From positions 172,415,922 through 172,479,921 of the forward strand of contig CM063505.1 of assembly GCA_032207245.1 (NCBI GenBank): a stretch of 64,000 bases of DNA, written 5' to 3'. A model generated the notes under the pieces. The model was not told the DNA's origin. It saw only the letters and a list, made by a program, of their open reading frames with translations, and made no database searches. This DNA is from Pardosa pseudoannulata. Taxonomy: Eukaryota; Arthropoda; Arachnida; Araneae; Lycosidae. A program made the translations under genes and the position numbers. This document shows positions 44,501-59,500 of this stretch, piece by piece; within the stretch, counting starts at the first letter, position 1; each line of letters opens with the position of its first letter.

Positions 44501-47500
44501 AAGAAAAATTATCTATAATTTTTGAAAACTTTTTATCATTAGGTATCTGATCTCCATCTCAGTATTTTTCAAGACTTTAGTCGGGGAAATGATCTTAAAG
44601 TATTTTGTAATGAAACTGTATCTGTGATACAACCATCTGTTGTTCTTGCTACAGGTAATTAGCTAACCTCATTTTGAAATTATTTTATTTTTATTATTCT
44701 GTAATCTAATTTATAAAATGTTTATATAACATCGTTAAGAGGAAAATTAGTTTGTTATATCTGTTTTCAAAAAAACCTTTTTAGAATAGGTATTTGTAGC
44801 TTTATTTTTTTTTATCTTTTATACTGGGAGCATTATCTTTAGCCTTATATACATGGTTTCCGCGCACCTGGACAGTCATGGAAAATCATGGATTTAGACA
44901 ATGGATTAATTTTGTCATGGAAAGTCTTGATTTTTCAAGTAAAATGAGTAAAAGTCAAGGAAAGTCATGGATCCGCTAAACTACCGATTAAAAAATGCAT
45001 TGAATTGTTTAATTCTATTTTTACTTCTCCTCTGACTGAAGTTACTGAGTTTGGTATTTATGTATTATCCTATTGACCATATTGCCAACTAAAATTTGTT
45101 CACCAAGGAAACTCAAACCAAGAAAGCTTAATGGGTGGGTAAATGTATATTATTCTGGTTTTTTCTTAAATTGTAGATTAAAATTTTATTAATATAATAA
45201 TTATTTTTTAATAAAAATTAGTTAAGATTTTTGCACAAAATGTAAGTTTATCTCTAGGGATATTGTATATAAACATTATAGGGTTATATTTGGCTATTAT
45301 TCATGGTCACCTGGATAATACCAAAGTACCCTGAATTCAAATTGGAAACATTTTGATTGAAAAATTGCTGTATGATTAAATTTAGGTATGTAGATAAACA
45401 ATTTATTTTTATGTATGTAAGTTTATTAACACTTATAAAGTAAGTTTATAGTTTTTTATGATAAAATTCTTGTAATTTCTCTAAAAGCATATATTTTATT
45501 TGTATGTACATCAGAAGTTTTATTCATATATACTTTAACAAAAGCTTTTTGTAGTCATGGAAAATGATCTGCTAAATCAGGGAAAGTCATGAAAAGTCAT
45601 AGATTTGAAAAATTTTATTTTGGCAGATACCCTGTATATAACATTTTACTAGAATAAATATTATCCAAAGTAATGCATATGAAAATGAATATATGTTTGC
45701 TATAATATTCTTATATATTTTAAAAACTGTAAATTGGATATAGAGTCAGAGGCAACATAATTACGGCATAAATAAGAAAACACTGAATGCTGAACAGCTG
45801 TTTTGGAACTATGAATGATTTGCATTATGTATATGAGAGAGACTGAGATCAGAAGAGAGTAATTTTAGCCATTGAGCTTCTCTTGCATTGATAATGCATT
45901 TCATTTATAGCTTCAAAGCACTATTAAATCAGTTTCTATTTATGCTGTATTTAGGTTAGCTTTGTTTTTATTTTTTATTCATGGCCCAGAGGTTTTATCT
46001 TCTGTATCATGTAAAATGAGAGTTGAGAATTTTAGGGAATTTATTTTAAATGCTTTCAGTCATTAAGTTTTTTTACTTGAGAATATAGTAATTTAGAATT
46101 TTTAAAATATTTTAATACCTTATAATATAGTTTGTTATAAGTGATATAAGTTAATATTTTTATTTTCACGCCTTTTAATTTATTTTCCTAGATGGTAGTT
46201 TCTACTGATAAATGCTTCAAAAACTATTTTTAATTATTTAATCCATTTTATTTTTCAGCTCAGACAAATTGGCTGCTTTATTGTAGTGCACTATATTGGT
46301 GTGTCAGCACCATAACATGTGCGTTTATCAGTTTTGATAGAGCATTACAATAGGCTCTGCAATTTTCATTATTGAAGTTAAGTGATTACCAAATGCAAGC
46401 TCATCCTTCGTTCATGCCATCAGCCACATGAATATATTAGGCTCTTCAAATTTTGTGTGTATGCACAGTAACCTTTAGGGAGATGATCATGTAGTCTATA
46501 TCTCAGTATACCAAAATACTGAATTAGTCATGATCCTTAACTTTTTGCAGAAATATAATTTTTTTTTTTAATAAATCTGTTTTAAGAATTGTACTTACGG
46601 TTAGACACTTTTATTTACTTAACCTGTTCAGGATTGTGATCACATATAAGTGATTAAGCAATTCTCTCTTTATATCAATTTATTCAAATACTATCAATGA
46701 TATTAAACTGTAAATTTCAGAATATTGAAATGCAAATGTCTTGAATGGGCTAATATATTGAATAGTTCTTAATAAGGGAAAAATAATTGCAGACATTAAT
46801 TATTCTATTTTTCTACCTCTCAAGCTAGAAATTTTTGTAGTTGTTAATTTCTTTTAAACTACATTTTTCTTTACTTAAATTTTATTAGTTTTATCTCAAT
46901 ATGTGTCTGTTTTGCATACACTTAATTTGGTTGATTTAAGAAAAATAACCTTTTAAAACTAGACCTTTGCTTCCTTTCTCCCTCTCTCTTTTTTTAAACA
47001 TTTATCTGTAAAATAATTTCTAAATATTCATTGATAAGTTTATATCTTTTTACAGTTTTTGATGTTTATGATTTTTTAAAAATTTAAATGTAGTATTTTA
47101 ATTTTAAATGGCACATAAATTTAATGTTATGTGTGCAGGTGATTTAGTAGATGCTCGTACGTATGATCATCTGGGATCACGACAGTATGTTGAAGAATGG
47201 CAAATGTATCATCAAATTTTACAAGATACTGGAGTTACTAATTATACTACATGGTTAGATATTAGAGGCAATCATGGTAATTCTGATTTTTTTTTCTTTA
47301 AATTTTAAACTGTGCAAATGTATTGAATCATGATAATAATGTTTATCAAATTTTCTGTTTTTTCTTATAAGTTTAAAAGCTGGAGCTTGAAATTTATTTA
47401 CTAGTTTATAGATTTTATAAATATGCATAATGATCTAAGTATTTTGAGATATTTTTGAAATAATTATATTTTTAGTTTTGTAATTAGTGATAGAACATCT

Positions 47501-50500
47501 AAAATAAACGTAAATGAAATCATTTCATTTTCTTTAAAATTAATAGGCTTGCCTTATAATTAATATAATTTTTTATTGTAAATATATAACATTGCTTGCT
47601 TATATTCCATTTGTTAAAAGTTACACTGTTTGTTCTACAATTATTTTAATTGTTCTCTTGAAATTATTCTTGCTTTTTAAAAATTATCTTTAACTATAAC
47701 TAATTTAAACTAAAAAATTTTCTTTATATTAATATATCTTTTTATGTGAGATTTGTTTATGAATTCTAACAACAGATAATGCTTCTTATTTTGGGTTTTA
47801 AAAATTGTGGACTCAAAAAAATTAGATGAAATACAATAATAGAGTAATCCACAAAAGTGGGAACGGATGTGATATCTACGATCTTCCGGCCGCTATGTCT
47901 TTTTCTTGGCAATTTTGGCAAAAAACCCCATTTTTTAAAGTTGACAAACAAAAATGGCGGCAGAAAATGGCACTTCCTGAAAGATCACCAAGAAAAAAAA
48001 ACATGGATGCCACCACATGGCTTTTAAGAAACCCTGTATAAAAATGGCAGCAGAAATATCATTTTCTGAAAGATTAAAATATTAATTTTTTTTTTTTACT
48101 TTTTTGAGGAGGGGGGAGAGACCCCCTCTCAACCCCCCCATATTATTATAACAAATATAAAAAAATCATACACACATTTTGAGAAACATTAAATAAAATT
48201 ATGAAACTAAAATATTATTTTAAAAACATAATTTTTTTGTTTTTTAATGTTTAAGAAATTACCAAGTGTATTAAAATTTATTTTTCAGGGGGGGAACCCC
48301 CCTCATAATGTTGCAACAATTATAAAAAAACATACACATATTTTGAAATGCACAAGAAATTATGAAACATTGAAAAATTATGATTTCTAACCCATAATGC
48401 ACAAAATACCTAAAAATATTTTAAAAAAAATAGTACAACCCGACCACGTGGGCACTCCAACCAGATCAGCACATAGAGTAACGCGAAATAACTCTCTAGA
48501 GGACAAATAATTCCAAAAAGACGCTAGTTGTCATGCGCCATTTTAAAAACTAAAAAAAAAAGAAATTATTTAAAAGAAAATAAGAGAAAAAATTAAAAGA
48601 AATTAATTCGCGTTACTGACCAGCACGTACAGTACCGCGAAAGAACTCTATAGAGGAGAAATAATTTTAAAAGGTGCCAGTTGGTCATGTGCACCAATGG
48701 CGATTAAAGAACGAACCAGGTTGCCACTACAAAGGTCCAATGTCAGGGAAGTAAAAGATAAACAATCATAGCCCTGCAAAACGCTCGAAAAAGTCGCCAA
48801 TTTTGGCAACAAAAGCCGGAGCGTAGATATCTAATTTGTACCAAATTATACTGTTTGATCTACAATTTTTTTAATTGTTCTCTTAAATTATTCTTGCATT
48901 TTAAAAATTATCTTTAACTATAACTAATTTAAACTAGTAAAAATTTTCTTTATATTAATATATCTTTTTATGTGAGATTTGTTTGTGTACTCTAACCACA
49001 GATCATGCTTTTTAATTTGGGTTTTAAAAATTGTGGACTCAAAATTAGACGAAATACAATAATAGAGTAATCCACAAAAGTGTTAAAAATATTTTGCATT
49101 TAATTTCATCCACAGTAAAAGGGTTATAACACTTAATTTATTATATTTAGTTACTCAGATATATTTCACTTCTCTTGTAGTTAGGATAGCTTAATTATTC
49201 TGAGTAACTTAGTTTATTACTGCTGAATGATATTTCCTTATAGCTTTTTAACATTAGTGTGTGCAAATTTGTAATTTTTTCAGTTTAAAATTTGTGTTAA
49301 TTTTTTTATTTGTAATTATCTATTTTAAATTTAGTGTAAAATCTGTGTTTTAAAGAATTTTAAGATGTATTATTTTTTGAAATAATAAGTATGCTTTGAT
49401 AGTTGTTTTTTATTTGCTGCTTTTTATTTTTTCCAGACAATTTCAATGTTTTGTCTCTGGATAATAAGGATAACCTTTTCAGGTAAAATTTTTTCTTAAT
49501 CTCTTCCTGTTATAATGGCTTAGTTAATTGTGAGTGTCAGATTTATTTTTTAACTTTGCTAACAGAAATTGGGAAATATAACTTTATATGAATTAATTAA
49601 ACATAAATGATATTTGTTAAAACTGAATCAAATAAATTCCATGCCATTCTCTACACATGAGAAAACTATGTGTCAAATTTGGTACTGACTGGTGTATGTA
49701 TTTAGGTTTATATAGCTATATGCAAAAATTCTGTAAAAAATTAGTTACATGGTTTCCGCACACCTGGAAAGTCAGGGAAAATCATGGAAAATCATGGATT
49801 TAGACAATGGATTAATTTTGTCATGGAAAGTCTTGATTTTTCAAGTAAAATGAGTAAAAGTCATGGAAAGTCATGGATCCGCTAAACTACCGATTAAATA
49901 AAAATGCATTGAATTGTTTAATTCTATTTTTACTTGTCATTTGTCTGAAGTTACTGAGTTTGGTATTTATGCATTATCTTATTGACCATATTGCCAAGTA
50001 AAATTTGTTCACCAAGGAAACTCAAAGCAAGAAAGCTTAATGGGTGGGTAAATGTATATTATTCTGGTTTTTTCTTAAATTGTAGATTAAAATTTTATTA
50101 ATATTATAATAATTATTTTTTAATAAAAATTAGTTAAGATTTTTGCACAAAATATAAGTTTACCTCTAGGGATATTGTATATAAACATTATAGGGTTATA
50201 TTTGGCTATTATTCATGGTCACCTGGACCATGAATACCAAAGTACCCTGAATTGAAATTGGAAACATTTTGATTGAAAAATTGCTATATGATTAAACTTA
50301 GGTATGTAGGTACAACAATTTATTTTTATGTATGTGAGTTTATTAACACTTATAAAGTAAGTTTATAGTTTTTTTATGATAAAATTCCTGTAATTTCTCT
50401 AAAAGCATATATTTTATTTGTATGTACATCAGAAGTTTTATTCATATATACTTTTAATGAAAGCTTTTTAAAGTCATGGAAAATGATCTGCTAAATCAGG

Positions 50501-53500
50501 GAAAGTCATGAAAAGTCATGGATTTGAAAAATTTTATTTTGGCAGATACCCTGTAGTTAAATATAAACAAAAACTAATTCAAATATAAAAAGGGTGTTCA
50601 AGAAAGTTTGCACAGTGTCACGAAAATCCTCTGTACCAAATTTCATGCATCTAACTCTCACCATTTCTGTGCAATCATATTTATTGCCAGACACATGCAT
50701 ACTTCTATTAATTTATATTTAAATATATATATATATATTACTTTAATAATTTAGTTTAAAATATATTAAGAATATTCATACATATTTTTTCAGAAAATAT
50801 TCTGTTCAAGGTTCAAAACATAGACGATCCTACAAATACACACTGAACCATGATACTGATGTGTATAATTTTATTGGCATTGATGCATGTATGAATCCTG
50901 GACCTAAACGCCCCTTTAATTTTTTGGGAGTTTTACAAAAGGTAATTTTTGTCATTTTACATAGAAAAGATGTATTTTTTTTAATTACATTTAATGTAAT
51001 ATATAATGTAACATACAAGCATAAATTTATTTAAACCTTTGTATCTCAATTATCCTGTATAAAAAAATACCACCTGAAATGTTATATATTATTCCAAACA
51101 TACTAAAAACAGTTAAGTTTAAAATATAAAACTATAAATTTATTGACAAAAAAGTGTATTTTTTACAAGTAAAAAAATACATGTTTCTTTGATATATTTG
51201 TAAATTATTTTGCTCCAAAATTATCTTTACTTCTGATTACATAGAATTCTACTTCTAATGTTTCAGCTTTTATTTTTTAAATTTAACAGATCCAAAGTTT
51301 ATTTCAGTAATAATTATGTGTATCTATTCAAATAATAATTGAAAATTTTCTATAAAGATTAAATTTAGTGTTGCTGTTTGACGTATGTTTCACAAGAAAT
51401 TGTATTACTTGCAGTGTTGCAGGATAACAACAATCTACAAAGTCATTTTTTTAAAGTTCACTGCATAAAGAACATTAGTTTTTTGGTTGTGATCATATCT
51501 GCCAACTTTTAAACATTTTGTGTAACAATTACTCATTTTAAACATTTTACATCTTTATGCCTTAACTATCTTTTTAATACAATTTTGATTGATTGCTACA
51601 GTTAGCAAACTTGCCAACTCTCCAGGTTTAACCTGGCAATAGTGAATTTTTTTTTACCATTTGTGCCTCAGTTTGCAGGGCAAATGTAGAAATTGCCAGA
51701 CTTTTGAAGGGGAAATCCAGCAATGCAGATGGGTGTGAAATCAGTGTAAATAAAAAAAATTGGTTAAATATGAACAGAAAACTAATTCAAATAAAAAAGG
51801 GGTTTAAATGAAAAGTTTACAAGTGGGAAAATATTCCATTTGTGCCCGTTTTTGTGGCAACAAAACAAAAATTTTATTTCCTGTGCTAAATTAGGGCTAA
51901 TATATCAACAGGATCAGATTGCAGTCAGAATTTTGCAGTCTTCAACTAGAAAAGGTCCCAATGGCATTTGATTGGACAGAAAGGAACAGAGATGAATATT
52001 TCAAATGACTGTGCTAAATGTTATTTAAGAACTAGCATATAGCCTATCATATGACAGGATCAGTAAAATTTTTAATTTTCAGAATTGTAAAGTACCCTAT
52101 GAGATATGTAAAAGAATGGTTTGTTCTTAGCTGAGAATTATCTTGCAACAAAAAATAATCAATGATTAAATTTAAAATTATCACATATGTACCTAATCTA
52201 TTATTTAAGCCAAATATAAAAGAAAATTATTTACTTAATATCAAAGTTCAGTGATAAAATGTATGAAAAGAATGCAGACGATATTTAAAGAGTTTAAAAT
52301 AAGATATGATTAAAAGAGATGCTTAAAGGAATGAAGTCATAATGCTAGAAAATATGTTATTTTTACCTGTTTATGTGATAAATTGATAAATTTAATCACC
52401 TGCTCTTAACCGGGGAAAATAGGGCTTGAAATAATGGCATTAAACACTTGAAAAGGGGGAAGGGGTGGATTTTGAACATTTTAAAGACTGGCTTTGAATT
52501 TTGCTAGCCCTAACTCATCGAGAATCCAATATGGATGCCGTTATCCATTCCAATGGCTTCATAAATTCGAGGACAGATGGACAGATAACTATTATCATAT
52601 TGGGGATTGATGTTAATAATTGGGTAAATTGTTGCTTGTGCCCCCATTTTGCATATTAATTTTTTTACCAGATCAGTATGTATGTTGCAGATTTGCAACA
52701 TGTTGATTCATAAAGTTAAATGTGAAATCATTCCTTACCCTTTTAAAGATTAAAAAAACATTCTGTTTCACAAAAAACAAACAAAAATAAAACCACTTTT
52801 GCAACAGATTTGTTATATATATTTTGAATATTTTTAAAGGATGAATATGTACATGTTCAAAATCTTGCTAAAGAAGCTGAGGGCAATTTTACTGTATGGT
52901 TTGGCCATTATCCTACTTCAACTATTGTTGCTCCTAATCCTGGTGTGAGAGAACTCATGAGGTATGCTTTTACCATGCTTTTAAATACTTATTTCAGTGT
53001 TATAATAAATTACATCAAGACAAACAAACAAAAATGGCTTCTAATGTTTGTTATGATAACCATAAAGGAATTGGATTTGAGTAATTTCATATATTTCTTC
53101 TGACATATTGCAGAAAAAACATTTGTTGTAGGCAGTATAAATAGTCTTGCCATCCTTTTTTTATGATATAGTAAATATATTTGAGTATAATTTCCTCTAG
53201 AATGATGGGTTTCAAATTTTCAGTAACATTGTAAATAAGTAAAAAATGTTGCTGATTTTATATTTATTGGTGGTGGATAATTCTTCTAATTACTGTGTTA
53301 CTGTTTAATATGAGTTGACTTCTTGAAAAATTTTATCTAAAAAGTGCCAAGGTATGGGAGTAAAATGCCCTACTGAAATGAAACTAGTGAAATCACTATT
53401 TTATTGGTGATTATCTTTTGACTTCTGAAATAATTCAAGTATATGTAATATGTTAATTATCACAGTATTTATCATTAAATATATACCAGCAAAATGATGG

Positions 53501-56500
53501 TAAATTATTGCATTTCTTCAAATAAAAAAAAAGATTAGGTATACTTTTTAATAATTAAACCAGGGGTGAATTCTGATATGAAATTTTCTGATATTTCCGA
53601 AAATTTATGTGAGTTTGTTTATGTGAGTAGGAAAAATTATAAAGAACAGGGAAGTGCATACTTTTCCCTTAATATATCTATTGTCTTAGAAAATAGATAT
53701 ATAATATGAATGAAATGAAACAAGAAAACATACATCTATTTTTTGTTTCATCTGATTAATTTCTTTTAATTTCTGAAAATTTTGAATAATATTTCCTTTT
53801 AGATCAAATAAGTTGGGAAATGATTATCCTTTTAAAATAAATATGTTGAAATTTAAATTTATGTATCAAGATTAAGAAATTGAATTTTTGTTTTCTAGCA
53901 AATCACACACACATTGATGTATGTGTGTTTGTATAATTTCATACAGAACACACTTATATTTGCAATCCTATAATAAGGTGATATATATTAGAACATACTG
54001 ATATATCAATATTTGGTAAACAATATATTACAATATTAATATTCAAATATCATCCAGCTCTAGTTCCGACATCTAGAAATTAACCTTAATATAATTTTTA
54101 TTTTAAATTAATAGCACTTACTTTTTTAGAAAATTTTGTGTGACGGTCAGAATTTTTTTTTTTTTTTACTTAGAATCACCCATGAATTAAACACCAGCAA
54201 TAACTTGGAAATTAGTCAAATAGTTTTGTTAGGAGTGTTAAAAAAAATATTTAATTTGATTTCACACTCTATGAAGACCAAAATGTTTAACATATAACAA
54301 ATCTGCTAAAATAATTAATTGGAAAATACAGTTTTTCTTATTGCTTTCAATCTCAAATTTCTGTTGTTGTATTACTGTCTACCTTTATATTAATATGCTT
54401 GTAAATTAGCTTTTATTTTTATGTGTTTATTATGAATGTTTTTAACTGTTAGAGAAAAAGGGGTTAATTTTAAACATAGATGTTGCAAATTTTGTTATGC
54501 TATTAAAAATGTAATATTCTTTTATATATTTACATAAGGTCCAGTGGCCCATATTTATGTGGTCATTTACACACTTTGGGTGGAATGGTTCCAGAAATGT
54601 ATACATTACAATCAAATGGAGTTCTAGAACTAGAACTAGCAGACTGGAAGGAGAATCGAAAGTAAATATATTTTATTAACTCTTTTTTATGATTTCTTCC
54701 TTCTGCATGAATAAATTGCATTTTTTGTTCTTATATAAAAGTATTTATAAAGAACTAGAAATTTGCATGATTTAAAATTCCTTGAAATGTAATAATGAAT
54801 ATGAGCACTTTTTGGTATTTGGCTCTTTTGCCAAATATTTGATCTTGCCAAATACCTGAATATTGTAAAATATTTTCCCAAATATATTCACGATAATAAA
54901 GAAAAGAAATTTTTTAAGCTGTGCTTTAAATACATTCAACATAAAATATTGCAGAGTTACATTTCACCACAATAATTATTAGAAAATGTAACATTTTTTC
55001 AATTAAGTTACATAATACATATGTGTATTTAAATAATGTTACATAAATAAAAACGTTCCTTTGTTGCAAATTTAACATATATGTTTAAAACAAATATTTT
55101 GAAAACTATGTTAAAATGCTAATATATGTACAATATGAGTTTAATTTTTTAATTTCCAAAAGTTTAATAATTTTTTGACAAAAAAAGTTAAGAAAAACAT
55201 TTAACAGTAGTAATTTGTGCTTTTTTTAAAATAAAAATTAAAGTATACCTGCAGTTAAACTATGCTATTATTAATTATTTAGATTTGAGAAAGCCATATT
55301 AGCATCACAAAATATTTAAAATTTTATGAAAAAAAAAAAAAACCAAGTAGTCAAATTTTTTAAGTATACAAAGATTTAGAAAAAGCAAGTTTGCCAATTT
55401 TTATTTTATTTACAAGTTAAAATTTTAAAATTATTTTAAGTTCAAAATAACAATCAAAACTAAAACTTTTTTTTAAAGTGTCCATTTGAATGCTGAATAT
55501 TTGGTATTCTATTATCTAACTGAATTGTTATTCATTATATGCCTGAAACTATTCCTGATATTCACAAGACATGCAAAAATTTCCAGTTTTTAAAATAATA
55601 GTGCATTATTCTTGCACACTGTTGCAATTAAATTTAATACTTAATTTTTAATAAATTTTAAATTTTATAAATTTAATACTTAATTTAATACTTATTTAAT
55701 TGTAATTTTAAAAAGTAATTTTAAAATTACATTGAAGTCCTGTAAGCGTATAATTAAATATTTAAGCATAGGTTTAAAAATTAAAGCCTTCAGTGCGGCA
55801 AGTCAACTTGGGGATCAAGGCCTACAGTATCACAATCTTTGTTTTTGAGACCAAGAGCGCTGGGGGGCAAAGCACATATTCCAGTTAGGTGGGCAAACTT
55901 ACACAGAACCCCCAGTGTTTAGTTCCCAAGCATGCTTCGTCCTCAGTTGAAGAATTATGCTCAAGACTTAAGAATTATGCTATAATTATTCTTTATGAAA
56001 AATATCTTTTGATAAATAAATTCCATAGATTTTCTTGAATAAATAGTTTGATTGTTAATGATTATGGTCTGGATGTGAATTCATGTCAAAAATGTCTACA
56101 TGAACAGTAATCATGTGAGTAGGAAATGATCTGATTTCAATAAAACATTAGTGTAAAAAGGATTTGAAGGACCAAAGCTTTGTATATGTCTATTAAAATT
56201 AAAAATGATAGTTTGTCATTTTTATTTATTGCATTTTTAATAGAATTGTTTTGTTTACAGATATCGAATTTGTGCAGTAGATCATGGAATCTTTTCCTTT
56301 ACTGATCAGTATTTAGAGGATTGGCCTTTGATCTTAGTTACAAACCCTAAAAATGCTCTTATGACAATGCCTTCAATTGAACCACTCTATCGGATTTTAA
56401 AATCTACTCATATTAGGTATGTTTGTTGACTTACATGAAGTGTTGTTATGCAATATGAAAAATTGCAGAAATTGTTTTATTTTGGTGTTTTGTTGATTTG

Positions 56501-59500
56501 AATTAAAGGAATTATTTTTGAATAGATGGTCACATGAAAAATAAAATGTTTAAATATGAGGTGTGTTTCGTAAGATTTTCTGTATAATGAATATTATTTT
56601 TTATAAGGTCTTAAAATTATATAAGAGTTTTGTTAAATATAAATTTGCATTAAAAAAAATTCTATAGCTTAAAAGTATTTCATAAACAACATATTTTGAT
56701 CTTTAAATAGAAGCTGTTAAAATGAGGTTTTAACAAAGTAAACGTTTTTAAAAAAGATTTTAACAGGTTCAGAGTTGTGTTTTACATTATCTTAACTAGT
56801 TCAAGTGCACAAAAGAATTTTGTGTAGTAATACTGGTCCTTGAATATTCAATTAAGATGGTACTTTTTAAATAAAATTGCATTAATCTTAAATATATTTA
56901 AAAGAGCTAGACCATAGTGTTTTGCTTGCTTGTAAATTCCCTCATATTCTTTAACGTAAAAATTTTTTTTGTTCATATTCTGAAACTTAAGGTAATACAA
57001 TTTTTTTAACAGTTAATTGAAAATATTTTGGGATGCTTTAAAATAGAATTTAATTCTTGTATTACAATAGATATAAAACTGAAGCAGTTAAGCTCTTTAG
57101 TTATCAATTTTTGAAAATATTCTTTGAAGTAGGATATTTAATATTCATATATATTGACATAAAGATTTTATTTTTCTTCTGAAAGAGGGAGAAATGAGTT
57201 GAAATTATTTTCGATAATTATTTGTAATATTAGTAACAGTTCTATCAGCTAAAAGTACAAATAAATAAAAATAAAAAAAAAATAATAAAGTTATAGGGAA
57301 ATGAAAATTATAAACATAAAATTAATTTTATATAAGAATTCTAATAATTTCATTTGAAATAAAGACTATTTAACATCTTATTGAGATAATATTATTTGAA
57401 CGTTTCAGAGTTTTGATATTTTCACCTTACCCTATTGAAACTGCCAAGTTAAAAATTGATGATGATGATAACTGGAAGGCATTGAAATCCACAGAGCTCC
57501 CACTTTTCACTTCACATTGGGAACCACTGGAATATATGGAAGGACTTCACAAAATGGTTATTTACGTAAAGGTATATGACTAAATATATTTTGGATATTG
57601 TATTGGGAAGTGAATCTCAGTTCCTGCACATTTTTTATTACGACATTCAAATATGCAGCATGAATTAAAAATAATCTATTTCATTATTGTGAAAAAAAGT
57701 CTTGCTTGTTATTCCATGCTTCTCTATTTCACCTGTGATATTTAGCAATGCATAAGTGTGAATGAAAATAAAACATAAGTTTGATTTTACTTAACATACT
57801 GTTAAAACAGGGAAGACAGATGTTGTTTGTGATTAACTATGATACACAATAACTACAAAATGTATAAAGAAAGGTATTGAACATTTAAAACATTGTTACT
57901 CTAAACTGTTTGTTTGGAATAAGATTCAATACAAAATAATGCTTTGTGTATACATAAAAGTTCTATAAAGTGGCTTATTATATTTCTATATACCATAGTT
58001 TTAGTGGATTAGCCACAGCTTATACAGCAGACTTTTTATTTTGTATTATTTTACTACCAATTAAAAACTTTTTCTTTTTTGCTTATACATTAGTTAAATT
58101 AGATTAATGAATTGATAACAAGGAATTATTAAATTATCCACCATATTAACTATACTTTTATTATTATTAAAGTTACATAGATTATACTATTTTCAAAGTC
58201 TTTGATTTGAAATTTAACAATCTTTTCATTTACAATGCAATAATTTTCATCCCTTGAAGTCTATATGATTCTTTTTAAAATAAAATTTTTACAGTAAAAT
58301 GTGACTTACTGTTCTTATTTTTATAGGCTCAAACAATTTGAGGCACTTATGCTTTAAAGTTGAAATTTAACCTTTAGGCTTGCTTATATGTTGTAGCATC
58401 ATATCAGAAAGATTAGGTTTTTCACATTACCAGTCCAAAAATATTTTTTAACTGAACTTTTTCATGTGCCTCTATCTTTAATTTATTTATTTAAAATTAA
58501 ATGCGATGTGCCATAAAGTACATTACTATGTGATTCCTATGTAAATGTACTGGAGTTGACTTAGGTGATAATGTGTACTAGGTATACTTGTGGTTAATTT
58601 ACCTGTTTTTCATTTTAATTTAAATTTAAAGTAAGCATTTTTGTAAACAGTTAATAGGGTTGTGTTATAGAACTGTAAGTCTTGTTTCGTTTTTGGCTCT
58701 GATTTTTAAACATTCACATCTGTCAAAATGGCCTCATAGCCTGGCCCATTTAGGGTAGAGAAATGGACAGTAGAGAAGAGACAAAAGGAATCAACAGTGT
58801 TAACAGTTAGAATTTGTCTCCAAGCAGAACTAATTGAAGTAATCAATCAAGAAAGGGGAATTAAAGTACAATGATCTGCTAAACTCTTTTTTAAAAAAAG
58901 TCAATTATGTGTGCAGTATATGCGTTGGCCCGCTTATCTGATGAGCTTTCATCTTTTAAAAGTTAATTATCATGTATGTGGTTTATCTATCTGAATTAAT
59001 GATATATATGTATATATAATGATTGATTTTGATAAGGAAATTAATATATAGACTGTTGCAACTTGAGTATTAAATTTACCGTATCAAATTTTTGTTCCTT
59101 TCAATTTTTGAAAGAAGCAAATTTAATACTATAGATTAAGTGTTAAATATATTTTTATATAAAATTTGCATTTTTAATTGTATAGGATGTAAATGGCAAT
59201 GAAAAAACTCTTCATCATGAATTTTCTTTGGATGGAACTAGATCTAAATTTCCACTTGGAGCTAGATTTGCACTTATGGGACACATATCAGTGGTAAGAA
59301 TTTGTATTATGTTGTATGATTTTAATACAAATTTAGCTTTTACTTTTTCTTTTCCTTATATAGATAAATAAGATTAATAAATTGATAACAAGAAATTATT
59401 AGATTATTCATCATATTAACTATAATTATATTATTAAAGTCATATAGAGTATATTGTTTTTAAAGTCACTATTTTGAAATTTAACAACCCTTTGTTATAC

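Noticed and set aside
47108..47308. Small phosphoesterase-like protein starting at 47108
   Set aside because: The ATG lies in intron 2. The real unit is exon 3 from 47139, joined in phase to exons 2 and 4.
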